NCBI RefSeq assembly: GCF_037038585.1 | Contig: NC_092526.1 | Location: 38,949,501 to 39,013,500, forward strand | DNA from: Patagioenas fasciata | Taxonomy: Eukaryota; Chordata; Aves; Columbiformes; Columbidae | Direction of reading: 5' to 3' | Length of the DNA: 64,000 nt | Shown: piece by piece, positions 12,401-23,869 of the stretch | Layout of the letters: every line of letters starts with the position of its first letter | Position numbering within the stretch: position 1 is the first letter of the stretch | The notes under the pieces: generated by a model | Seen by the model: the letters and a program-made list of their open reading frames with translations, nothing else | What the model was told of the DNA's origin: nothing | The model's database searches: none | Position numbers and translations under genes: made by a program

Positions 12401-15400
12401 TGCATTCTTGCCATAATCGCACAAATCTTTGTAAGTGGCAGGAAAAGTCACTTACAAAGTCTCCAGTGCTAAAGTACTTATTTGTGCTTTTTAAAAAAAA
12501 TCATGAGAAAAACGTCAAATTCCATATGGCATGAGCAGACTGTCAAAGGTCAGCGTTAGCGGAACAATTTTAATGTTCTCTTTAAATAAACAGCATTTAT
12601 TCATCAATACTTTTTTGAGCAGGAACCAGGATGTTGTCTGCAGTTTGATGTAGAGACTTAAGAACATAAAATCTGTCAGTCGGCATTTAAGGAAACAAGC
12701 TCTGAAGGGATAAATAGTCTTTTATAAAGTAGTATTTAGGGCAAATGCTTTTTAATGTAATTAAATGCTGCACCATTGGAAGTACAGAAAACCCTGCATT
12801 GTTTGCAAATGCAGTTAAGCCTTTTAAATCAGACTATCACCTTTTCATAAGTACATCAGCAAAAATGACAGCCAGTTGAGAAAAAGAAAACTGATTAATT
12901 AACTTCAGGACATTCAAAACAATGAGCAGAGTGATATAGTTTGCTGAATGTATTAAGTTTCAAATATCAATTAAACTCTGCTATTCAAGATAATTAAAAG
13001 TGTTAGCTGCAAAAAAAAAAAAAGGCTTAATTTTCCCTGCTGCTGACAAATCGAGGCTCAAATCCCTCAGCCCTGTGGGTCAGTCCCCACAGAACCACGA
13101 CCACTTTCATGCAGATAAATGACACTTGCCCTCCCTTCACTGAATGAATTCTATATGAAGTGGACACAAGAATCTGAAGTGAAAAGGAAAAAAGGCAAGC
13201 CGTGTTCTCCCTTTGTGCACGCATCTGGTTTACTGCACGTGTCAGTCTGCAGCTCTGGGATTTGGGCCACGCTCACCAAAGCTGTACGGCAGTCTCTGGT
13301 TATTCACACAAAAATAGGACAGCACTTCAAAGAGTGCACCATGCAGGTTTGGTGCGTAATGAAGGCAAAATCCCTCCCAAAAATATACACTGAATTTTAA
13401 TTATATTCGAAAAGAAAACGTTCCTCGTAAGGACGGCATAAACAATTCCTGAACTCAAATACAAAATGTAAATTAAAATGCAATGTATCCTGCACGATGC
13501 CTTTGTTTTCTATGCAAGGTTTAAATCTGCCGCTAGTTATCTTACTATCTGACGAGGTTCTCCTGCTTTGCTGTTCACTTGTTCTGAAGGAGAATCGTTC
13601 TTCCAGTAACAAATTGAAAGCACAATAGTCATTTACCTCCTTTATCATGTCAGTGTCTTTCTTACCCTTAGAGACTCCTGCACTTCAAAAATAGGCCAGT
13701 GGATACGTTAAGCTGATGTGTCACTGGCATTAAGGCAAGAGGCAAACCCTTGCTCAGAATTTAATTCTATTTTACAAAAAGCACTTAAATGGGATTTACA
13801 GCTTTCAAAATTTGAATTTAAAAATATTAAAAAAAATTACTAAGAGCATTGCTATTGATTTAACAACTGAAACTTGTGATATTACATATTGGGAGTGGAG
13901 ATTTTCAGCCAGGTAGTCAGAACGTATATAAAGTCATAATATGAAAAACAATAAAAGCTATTATAAATCTTTTTGTATTCATACAATGTTTTTCTTACAT
14001 TAAAAATCAACATTTCCACTGCCAGCTCCTAAAGCATGAGAAAAGAGAGAAATCTACAGAGAATAGAATTTTTCTTTCATTTTCACAAAAGTTATAAAAT
14101 TGTCTCACACTTTGTTGAATTACACAGATGTAAATAAGGAATGTTACTGTGTGCAGGAGTACTACTGACAAGCTGTTCGAAATGGATTCAAACATCTAGA
14201 AGAACTCACTGTACTCTGCTTACATGAAATATTGCTTCTCAGCAGGGGTGTGGGTCACTGTTCTATAATCTAAATGTACCAAATGTTCTGGTGTGATTTC
14301 ACTTGATTTCAGTGAAAGAGGTGCAAAGAGTGACAACTGCAATAATGACAAACACTTCTGTCATTGCAGGACTATCATGTTTAACTGGTTTAGATGTCAT
14401 TTAGACTTGGCATATATCTTCAAATCTGCTGAAATTTATGCATTAACTTGTCACGTACAATGTCACTTTGATTTCTCTCAGTGCAGTGCCCGAAAAGGGG
14501 GTACTTGTCACTGAAAGGTAAAAAGGAAAGAACATCTAGTGCCACATCAGGTTTTTAATGCTAAAGCCCTGGAGATGTGGAGCTGGTCGGATGGGCTGAT
14601 ATAAACCAGTTAAGATAGAAGCTGATTCTGCTCCCATGTCTCAGAGTGAATCAGGAATGATATCGAAGTGTTGTCATTATTTCTTGTCCTAATTTCTTAG
14701 TACTGTACGCAGCAGCACTTTGGCTAATAACTATTTGCTGCAATAAACCCGGGAGCATGAAAACGTTCTTTATTTAAAGCAATAAGGCTTTTACACGCTC
14801 CTAAAGGTGTGTGCCATCTCATATTTTGCAAACTTCTCAAAGAGGAGCTCGACAGCAAACTGACACATTTTCCAGATATTGATTGTCCCTTGGTCTAGTG
14901 CTCTCTAGCCCATTTCCTGATTTCTAGAAGTGAGAGTTCTGATTCAGAATCAATATACTGCTTAAACTGCCATCTTATCAGACCCTTCTTCAAGTGAATT
15001 AATAGAATACAGATAAAATGCCTATTCTTTTACAAGTGTTCCACGCTTTCATATATGCATTTATACACTAGAAATATTGTCTATTGAAATATTTGTTACG
15101 ATGAAGTTTGAGAAGACCGTCATTTATCCTGTCCACAAAGCTGCACAGAAAATACTGACAAGTAGTTTTGCATCCTCTGTTTTGTAGAGAATAAGAACTT
15201 TCATAGCCAGAACATTGTACGTGATGTATGCAGCATGTTCATTTTTTAATTACTGAAATTGTAAGACATTGAAAGGAAAACCAAAGCAGGAGAAATAAGT
15301 CTTATCTTTGCAACATTTTAACTAGAGAATTCTTATGTGCCTACAAAGTAAAAACAGAATACAGCTACAGAACCTGTGTTTATATTTCAAATGTTTTTGA

Positions 15401-18400
15401 CAGTGTTCTGAACTACAGGTACTGGAGTCGACCGTAAAGATAAACTACATGTGAGAATCAATCAGAACTGTATTTATACACACCCAAACTTCAAGGCTTT
15501 TTACATTTGTTTAAAGCTTTCAGTCTGGGCTCAACAGCACACCAAAAAAAATCAGTATTCTCTGAAAAAGCAACAGGATGGAAAAGCACTTAGTAACTCA
15601 CTGTGTCCTGTCAAAAAGTGGGAAGACTTAGCTAAATAACTTTGATACAAGTTTACTGCTATGTTTTCTGCATATATGTATTTACACACACATATACAGA
15701 CAGATTCACCTCCTTGCATATTTCTTATTAAATGTTAGTCCATCACCATAATCAGTCCTTCTAAAGGTGCTACTGGTCTTACAGACTATCTCAGATAGGA
15801 AAACAAACAGAAGAAATTTAAATTAGTCATACCAAGCTGAATTATGTTTTCATAAAACTTATCTTAACCACAAGTAAATGATTCAAGGAAGAGGAATGGA
15901 ACACTACTAATCACCTAACCTGTTTATTTTCCTCCCAATACATGCAAATTATCACTTGGACACCACCAATGGAATTCAGTTGCTTACAGAGGGCCATTTT
16001 AGACAACCTCAAGTATGTCAGCTGGCTTTCCTTGGCTTGGGGCCCCCTTACATTTTGCACTACATGAGTTAGCCCTGTGAGAAGATCTTCAGGGGCCTGC
16101 AAAATCGAAACTGGCACTAGACTTCTGTGTCAAGGCACATGAAAGCCTGTGGAACTCCTTTTTGCTCTGGTCTACACTGTATGAAATAAATCAGAGTATT
16201 AGCATTGTACATTAATTTTACACTGTGGCAAAAATGACAAGGTAAGTAGGAAACCAGAAAACAAAAGTGGTCTTCTGCTGATTAATATTTTAATACAATA
16301 GCATCTTCATGGAAACATTAACTTTATGCTCATTGGTTTGCATAAACATCCTTATACCATACTGGCAAAAAAAGATGACTTTCTGTCAGCAGTACTGATT
16401 TAACACTCGAGCTGGATATCTAAGGATTCTGCTATTGTTTATGTTCACTATTGACTATTATCCCTCTTTCCCCGAGACAAAGCTGTCGAACTGCACAAAT
16501 ATTGTGTTAGCTCACTATAAAAAAGAGGAGGAGGGGAAAAGGATGGCAGATCAGAGGCAGGTAAGCACAGAGAGATAAAAACAGAACATTGTTTATGTGG
16601 TATACAAAATACTTATTATCAATACTGGCAGCACAAGGAAGAAAAGATATGTATACTGCTATATCATTCTGTAATATAGCTAATAATATACTTACTGTAA
16701 GAGTCTATAGCGGCTAATAACACTAAGCTGGGGATGATCTGTTCATGCCACTCCACTCAAAAGCTGGTCTCCAGCTTTCCTAAAGATCGGGTTGCTACAC
16801 GGAGCAGATGGATGCAAACAGCACAAAGTACAGAGTTACAGCCAGTAAACCAGCACAGTGGTTGAGTTAGACCGATAACCTGAATTCTCACCAAGTTTTG
16901 CAGATGTAACAGTGTAGGAGAGTTTTAAGGATGGATCAAAGAACAGTGCTTTCAGCATATTTCTGTTGATACCCTTCTAAATGTACAAACGGTGAGAATA
17001 AAAATAAAATTAATTAATTAAACACATATATGTTTTCATGAGAATTAAATTAAAGCACATTGGAGCCCGGCAACATGTGCCAAGCAAAGTCAGGAGTTAG
17101 TATCTCGTTAACAATAAAACGTGCCAGACAGGATGAAGAAAAATCACAACAGGTTCTGAAGAGGAAACATTGAGCAAACAACTTCTACAACTTGTATCTG
17201 ATGCAACGAAAAAGGGTAATTTAGAAGGGGAAAAACTAATTGAAGCAACACTGGAGAAAAGCAGACTTACAGCAGTGACAGAATAGATTTGAGGCCCTTA
17301 CTCCTACAAAGTACTTTCTTTTGCAGAATGCTGACCTGGATGGACAAACAGACCAAATTTAACAATTGATTTATCCCATCTCTCAACTCAAACTTGCAAG
17401 TTCCATGTACTGCAGCAGCATTCTCTCAGACCATCCAAGGAATCCAAAATAGAGATCTTTGTACTAGTGTTTGCTCGCTGATTTACCTTCATACCAAAGA
17501 GTTCTGCATAAGCAAGTAATTGAGTGAGATGAAAAGAATTCTAAAGGCAAGTACTGCAGAAGTGCTGGCAGCTCAGATTCCACCTTGAACAAAGAGTTCA
17601 GTCCTACCACAAAACAGTGGAAGGAATTCAAGAAAGATAACAAAACTATGAAGAAGGAAAGTATCTTACATATGCTGCCATAAAACTTGGCTAACTATGA
17701 TAGTTGTAGCACATAGTTATCTATAAACACATGGCAAATCTAAGTAGAAATGGAATTATCAGAAGAGTAAAAAAGCTGTAACTAACAGAAATGCCATTAC
17801 AGAAAATAAAAGCCTTACAGCATCTTTGAGCAATGAGCTCTATTGGAATATAGAAGAACTTCCCAGGGAAAGTCTCATTCCCTGAAAAATTTAAAGTTAG
17901 ACTGAAAAGCTGGTTGGAGACAATATATAAAAATAAACTAGAGCCATAAAACTGCTGAAATAATAAAAACTTTATATGAATTACCCAAATTTTAATATAT
18001 GTAATTCACATGAAAGTATTACTGAGATATGTGAGCTGCTGCACACGTCACACAAAGCACGGGTGTTTTGATATGAAACAAAAATACACCTGTGTTCTAA
18101 ACCACAACCCAAAACATTCTTATATCACCGGTTATCTTGAAACTTCATGCACTAATGATGATTCCACCAGGCATATATGTAGGTGGGAATCTACTGTGGA
18201 AATTATACCGATTTGAAGAAAAAGTAGGTGATCTGTCATAACACACTTGCCTGTCCCATCTCCTATTGCCATACAAACAACATTAAAAATAAAAGAAAAT
18301 ACCATTTTAAAGTTATTTTGTATACTCCTGTGAAACTGTTGGGCAGAATATTTGGAGCAGAAAAGGACATCAAATTGTTTAACCGCAGCTTTCAACACTC

Positions 18401-19960
18401 AGTTCTTTGATCACAGTTGACATCTTAAAAGTTTCTCATGAAAAACGTGCCACATACAGTTTGATGTATACATTTTACTCCTGCATTTTTTATATGAAGT
18501 TACTGTTATTGAAGTAGACACCAACTTCTGAAAGTAAAATAAAGAATATGAATAAAAAGCTCAGATCAATCAGCTCTTTTAGTGCAAACTAAATTAAGAA
18601 TAGCGTTTAATCTGTTTGTTCCAAAAATTCTACAGTGCCTTCAGAATTAACTATGTGTCAAATGTTGTTACCTTACCTCAGCTCATGAATCTCTCAAATA
18701 CAGTTTCCATTCGACCCACATATCAGTTGCTCTTTTATGTTCTCACTCCCTATACTACTGCGTAAACAAAGCATCCCTGCATTACTGCTGTATCAATACC
18801 CTCTGATTAAAGAACTGCCTAAGTATAACACCAGTAACTACCAAGAAACTGTACAATAAAACCAATGTTACTTTTAATATTCAATGTTATTTATGCATCT
18901 CTTTGTTAGGTGAGAAGTTTAGGAGTTACTTAATTTATAGTTTTAAATCTCCTTTTTCCTTACTGATCTTTATATTCTCTCACATCCCACATTTCTTCAT
19001 AAACCTCTTGGCAATGTCCCCCCAGCAAAGGTTTCCTGGAGCAGATTCTCAAGTGGAGCAATGACAACTTTACAGCAGCTGAGCATCTTTTTATTACGCA
19101 CGTATTACTGATCGAATGCAGTGTTGGTCTGCCCGCAGCGTCACTCTCTCTGCTCAGAAAAGCTGCAATTATTCCTCCAAAATAAAAGTCATGCCAAAAG
19201 ATTCTTAAATCAAAGCAATTATATTCATCAACAGAATGTAAAATTTTCCGCATTAATGGATAGCCACCAGCTGCAGTTGCACAAATTATAAAATGCGTAG
19301 TCACCATGTTTAGATGTTCCAATAAATACTGTTCCTCTTTGCTGCCATCTACAGACACATTTCAAATCTTTTAAAAAAAACCTACTTTTCACTTCCAGTT
19401 ATAACAATAGGATCTCAACATGTCCTACAAAACAGCTCATCCCAAACATTTTTACCTCAACATATTAGAAGCTTCAGGCAAAGCTGAGCCCAAGCGACAG
19501 GTTGTCAAAACGTATTAGGATGTTGCTGCACTGCACGCTGAGTGATGCTCGATCCCAGGTGTTCCACAGGCTGCACAAAGTCCTTGACTGGGAATTAGGG
19601 GCTCACGTTCCCTATTCAATGCATGGGAATAGTGAAGTCGTACACAGATGCCCCTCAGAGGTCCGATGAGCTGCCAAAAGTGAAAAGGAGATTGTAAATC
19701 TCTAGTATGGGTATCTTAAGTACCTTTGCTAGAGTCCTCAGCATATCTAATGCTTAATGGTTGCAGCATTGATGCCTGCTTCAGACACCACATTTCCAGT
19801 TTTGCAACTGTATGTTCTAACAGGCAGGCTACAAAGTCAGTTTTCCGCTCTCTATAAAAATGAAAGTCAGCAAGTGGCACGTTTTTAAAAGATTGACACC
19901 TCAGACGTGGAGACAATAACTCAGCAAGGTTGCTGATTGGTATTAAGCGACTTGCATGAC
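9420..19960. other. long gene-free AT-rich interval
   Basis: Some 10.5 kb between CR1 copies in which I find no exon with good splice sites, no RNA gene and no named repeat. If the human gene order holds, most of CCDC150 should lie in this interval on the plus strand, but I saw no coiled-coil coding exons. A 132-codon minus-strand frame at 18960-19358 was looked at and left unassigned. Confidence 0.35.
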
Positions 19961-19969
19961 CAGTTAAGT

Positions 19970-20104
19970 ATAGAATCATAGACTGTCCTGAGTTGGAAGG
20001 CACCCACAAGGATCATCAAGTCCAACTCCTGTCCCTGCACAGGACAACCCCACAGTTCACGCCATGTGTCTGAGGATGTTGTCCAGTCTCTTCTTGAATA
20101 TTGT
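19970..20104 (-). mobile_element. CR1 LINE 3'-end fragment
   Basis: About 135 bp in reverse orientation. The strand shown begins TAGAATCATAGACTGTCCTG, the reverse complement of a CR1 3' tail, followed by the usual motif reading (on plus) GAGTTGGAAGGCACCCACAA and the segment ending near TCCAGTCTCTTCTTGAATAT. It is a short dead fragment, more diverged than the copies at 8.6 kb and 63 kb, hence older. Confidence 0.85.
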
Positions 20105-20892
20105 GGTAGGTCAAATATCATTTGAAAACAGGGCAAAGCAATCAACATTTACACACTTCTGCCAAGGGAGAAGTACTTATGAAACCACTGTATTTGTTGA
20201 GACAATGAATTCTACTTCTTTGGTCCAAGGGTTCATGCAAATAAACCAGCGACTCCCAATGTAACAAAAGACCCATCTTTTGTTTTAAACTTGCAGCACT
20301 TAGTTGTGATTTCTTTTTTCTCATTTGCAAAACTAAACACAGACAGAAAGCAAATAACCTTGTGTCAAACAGGCACCAGGACTACAGAAGCAGAGCCCTT
20401 AGTGAGCGTGCCTACAGCTGCAAGTGAACATGTCATTTGATACGCAGTAAATTGATCACAAATAAGGACCAGCCCACAGGTCCGTGTGCTCCTGCAGAGT
20501 GTCCTCCCTGGGGAGCCTTGAGCCCAGATATCCCACAAGCTGATTTTAAACACCTTTGAACCTTAAAACACTTCGGTGTTCTGTTGTAAAACACACTTCA
20601 CTGAAAGAGCTATTGTAGGAAACAACTATTTTGCAAATATAATAGATCCAGGTAGGATCTCTCAGCAAAGCATATTCTAATGACCATTTTGCAAGACCGG
20701 GTGTTCTACCTAAAGGTAGGCACACACAATAGGGCAAAAAGCCCCTGCTTATATCCCCCCAAAATCCCAGCTGCAATTTCCCTCCCCTGTTCCCTATTGC
20801 TTGGGTACTTCAGGGTTTACAGACTACCCCGACACAATAAAATATCCTTCCCCTTATCAATATGGATTCCTGGTACTTTGGCTACACTTCCT

Positions 20893-21114
20893 CCTAAATT
20901 AACTTGTAAATACAGGTATATACAGGTGTCAGTATATATTCTGGGAAGAGACTGTCTTTTACATTAAGAATTCATAGTCCAATGTCTCTCGGTCCTTCCC
21001 CCTAAATTAACTTATAAATACAGGTATCAGTACGTATACAGGTGTCTATATATTCGGCGAAGAGACTGTGTTTTACATTAAGGATTCATAGTCCGATGTC
21101 TCTTGGTCCTTCCC
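20893..21114. repeat. two-copy tandem duplication, about 108-114 bp per unit
   Basis: Unit 1 spans 20893-21000 and unit 2 spans 21001-21114. Both start CCTAAATTAACTT, carry GAAGAGACTGT and a TTCATAGTCC block, and end GGTCCTTCCC. Unit 2 has a few extra bases in the middle. The copies differ at about one site in ten, so the duplication is not recent. It sits directly upstream of the second CpG island. It could be the internal repeat of an old LTR or a plain local duplication; I do not recognise the source. Confidence 0.8.
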
Positions 21115-21189
21115 CCCTGCTGGGGTCAGGGGCCAGGTCCTCAGTTATGTCAAAACAACAGTTCTTTGTTAAACGTTCCTCACAGCTAT

Positions 21190-21540
21190 CTAATCACGAG
21201 GTGAAAGCGGCGCATAACTCCGCAGCCTCCGCGGGCATCCCCACCGCGGGGCGGAGGGAAGCGGGAGAGGAAAAGCGAATCTCCTGTGTGAATCCCATGG
21301 CCCCGCTTACCGGCGACACCAGAGGGTGCAGCCGGACCCCGGGTCGCCGCCGCCTCAGGTACCGATACCTCAGGTAACGCCACCTCAGGTACCGCCGCCT
21401 CAGGTACGTTCGGCGCCTTCCCGCCCAAAGCGGGACCGCAGCTCCCGGCATGCCCCGCGCCTGCACGGCCGCGGCCGTTGGCGCGCATGCGGGGGGGGTG
21501 TCACGTGACGGCCGGGCTCGATCCTGAGGGACCCTGCCAG
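21190..21540. promoter_or_regulatory. CpG island with E-box palindrome and NRF1-like site
   Basis: GC-rich, CpG-dense sequence between AT-rich flanks. Near its right edge is the 10-bp palindrome GTCACGTGAC (21500-21509), a USF/MITF-type E-box. About 10-20 bp before it is GCGCGCATGCG, close to the NRF1 consensus. Such pairs are typical of CpG-island promoters, and the exon-like pieces that follow on the plus strand suggest rightward transcription. The left part holds a 15-bp minisatellite. Confidence 0.6.
21349..21408. repeat. 15-bp minisatellite, four units
   Basis: Four head-to-tail 15-bp units (starts 21349, 21364, 21379, 21394) with consensus GCCGCCTCAGGTACC. Every unit contains CAGGTA, an acceptable 5' splice donor on the plus strand. 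The repeat keeps the frame in all directions, which explains the repetitive VPE/PQV peptides in the open frames crossing it. Confidence 0.9.
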
Positions 21541-21544
21541 CCGA

Positions 21545-23026
21545 GATAATTCTGTGGTAACACCCAAGTGACACAAAAGAGGCTGAAGGAAAGGCAAAAA
21601 GAAGCAGCTCGTAGACAGAGTACTGCTGTGGAGGTGACAACTGCATCCAAGGTACAAAACATATAGTTTTGAGGGTTGACAGACTTGCTTTTAGGCGTTT
21701 TCATTTCTGACGTAGTTAAAGAGCGTACTCAGCTCGAAAAATGAGTTTATGATAGATTGTTGTCAGTAAGATGTTAATAATTCTTCTGATAATAAGAATC
21801 TGTTATTTTGTCAATTAAAAAAAATTACGTAGCAAATCAAGAATAAAAATATTTGAGATTTGTAATTCTCTCATTTTCATGACTTTAGTTCACCCAGTTC
21901 TCAATGTCTTCTCTGTCTTTCAAGAACTTATGTTTCTCTGGTATTTCAGTCTTACGTTTCTGTTACTGTTTTCCCTGAAGAAAACGTCAGTGGAAGATGT
22001 CACTCAGTCTCAATTAATTGTGGTAGAGAATGTGTTGCTGTGTAGTGCTTGCACTCTTACATTCAGTGCTTCAGAACAAAGGACATCAGACTGGGGATAG
22101 AAATCAAGTTCTAGGGGGAAAAGAGCCCAAGGAATTGCTTTCATCACTCCTCTTAATACTTAGTGTCAAAAGGTTTACCTCACAACCCAAACGCACTCAC
22201 TGTTGGCAAAGAACATTTTTTTTTTTCAAAAAAACCCCTTCAAACCTAAGTGTAAGTGCAGTTTTAATCTCCTCATTCTATGTCTAAACAGACTTAGGCA
22301 TTTAATTTTCTGAAGGAGAGTAAGTTGTCATAAAGTGTTTTTTTCCAAAAAGGCTCTTTACCTGGCATAGCTGTTTTGAACCTCCTTTATTTAAAGGGAA
22401 TATGAAATATTAGAAAACACATTCCAATCTTTAAACCACAGTGGCGCAGAGTATATCCAAGACGAATGTATTTGTACTGTAATTGTCTTTTATATTTTTT
22501 TTAATCTTGTATATTAAATATAAACATGAATAACTGAATTTGTTTCTTTTTGAAGGGAACAGTTAATGGAAAAAGTAAACACTGGTGAGTCCTTCCATTA
22601 TATTGCAATTAGAAAAAACCACTCGAACAACTGAAGAAATATAAAGAGGAGACAAAAAAGAAACTGGAGGAAGCCAGCATGGAATCAGAACAGGTGAGAC
22701 CAGTTACATAATTAACTGCAAGTAACAAGATAGTATTTCAGCATAGGCACCAGGTAACTCTTTAATCTCAGATATAGGTCACTGGTGAAGCATGAGATAC
22801 AACCTTGACCTTTTCAACTAAGCAGCATTTATCATGCTTAAAAAAATTACAGTTTCTATCTTTTCTGTGAATCTCTTCAATTTAGTGAGGCTTGTAAGAA
22901 GAGCTTTTGTTCCCCACAACTGATTGTTTTTATCAGGTTCAGGATATCTGCATTCAACAACCGAACCAAAGTGTTGTGGCCAAGAAAATTGCTTCCCAAG
23001 CTGCTCTTATGTCACTCTGTACATGA
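21545..23026 (+). pseudogene. CCDC150: CCDC150 remnant: C-terminal exon-like pieces
   Basis: Four exon-like pieces follow the CpG island. (a) about 21560-21651, ending CATCCAAG|GTACAA, gives a charged helix containing KRLKERQKEAARRQ. (b) 22556-22584 is 29 nt between AAG and GTGAGT. (c) 22613-22693 is 27 codons, phase 0 at both ends, with a CAG|GTGAGA donor; it contains QLKKYKEETKKKLEEASMES. This fits the [20 protein letters not shown] stretch that I recall near the C-terminus of human CCDC150. (d) 22937-23026, after a TTTTATCAG acceptor, is open to a TGA. Pieces a, c and d are all phase 0, but b would shift the frame. There is no ATG in piece a, and the upstream coiled-coil exons are not seen in the preceding 18 kb. 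The human protein is a roughly 1,100-residue coiled coil, so this looks like a decayed or severely 5'-truncated gene. Piece c is the best supported; a, b and d are inference. Confidence 0.5.
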
Positions 23027-23356
23027 CATCATGCAAAACCATATTTCCCTCCCACCCCAAGAAGTCATTTGTCCTTGCATCACCTCATCCTTCCACTACT
23101 CCACCACAATATCTAAATTATCATAGCTTGCATGGATTACTGTAGTAGTTTGGGGTGAAAATCTCGGGGGTTTGATGTTTTATAGGGTATTAACCAACAA
23201 AAAGCAAAATTAAAAAAGAAAAGATGCCCCAGCCTGAGGTCTTACATGCTTCTTATCAGTCCAAGTACTGTTTTGTGATTACAAAGAGACCTTAATAGCA
23301 GTTCTAATTATGCTGTCTTGCCTGCATCACCCCTAGTGTAGAAGCAGCTCAATGGA

Positions 23357-23650
23357 GCCCCAGGGGCCTAATGGATAAAACACTGGGTGTAAGGCAGGGG
23401 TGTGGGTTCGAGTCCCTGCTGTGGTGACTCGGCCCCTCCCAGCAGGCATGAGGCCCTGCATGGGGAATGCAGTGACTTGAGGAAGAGGGGAGAAGGGCAG
23501 CACCCCAAATAGCAACAACTGGATCGAACCCCAAAAGCCAATGGAACGGAAGCAAAACCATATTGTAACATTGGGACAGGTGGTAAGAGGTGACAGGGTC
23601 ACCCTCCGTCAAAAACAGCTCCTGCAAAGCAAAGGAGACTAAAAAAAGTG
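23357..23650 (+). mobile_element. tRNA-Arg-derived SINE-like element
   Basis: The first 70 bp (23357-23426) align with a vertebrate tRNA-Arg gene. They hold a GCCCCAG acceptor 5' arm, an A box GGGCCTAATGG (23364-23374), a perfect B box GGTTCGAGTCC (23405-23415) at normal spacing, and a degraded CTGTGGT 3' arm. The anticodon arm does not fold properly, so this is not a working tRNA. About 220 bp of unrelated sequence follow, ending near a short A-run (GACTAAAAAAAG). A pol III promoter head with a non-tRNA body is the layout of a tRNA-derived SINE. I do not recognise the body and found no clear target-site duplication, so the 3' limit is approximate. Confidence 0.55.
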
Positions 23651-23811
23651 AACAGAAGGCTTAAAATGCAAAGCAAAAGAAACTTAAAGAAGAGTGTTCC
23701 TTTTCTAAAGGTAGTCGCTCAAAAATGCTGACTTGCGGAGAACAAGGTTAAAGGTGGAAAAACAAACAACCTGCTTTAAAGCAGTTTTTAGTGCTAGAGT
23801 TAGGTTGTGGT

Positions 23812-23865
23812 TGGACTCTATGACCCTGAGGGTCTCTTCCAACCAAAATAATTCTATGTTCTTAC
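23812..23865 (+). mobile_element. CR1 3'-tail scrap
   Basis: About 54 bp matching the extreme 3' end of CR1: GGTTGGACTCTATGACCCTG, then GGTCTCTTCCAACC and an ATTCTATG tail. It is too short to assign to a subfamily. Confidence 0.75.
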
Positions 23866-23869
23866 TCTG

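Noticed and set aside
18960-19358. 132-codon minus-strand frame
   Set aside because: No family recognised, no splice or promoter context, AT-rich surroundings. It could be an old transposon piece, but I cannot support that.
23357-23426. Functional tRNA-Arg gene
   Set aside because: The anticodon arm is shortened and mispaired and the acceptor 3' arm does not match the 5' arm. Only the promoter boxes are kept.
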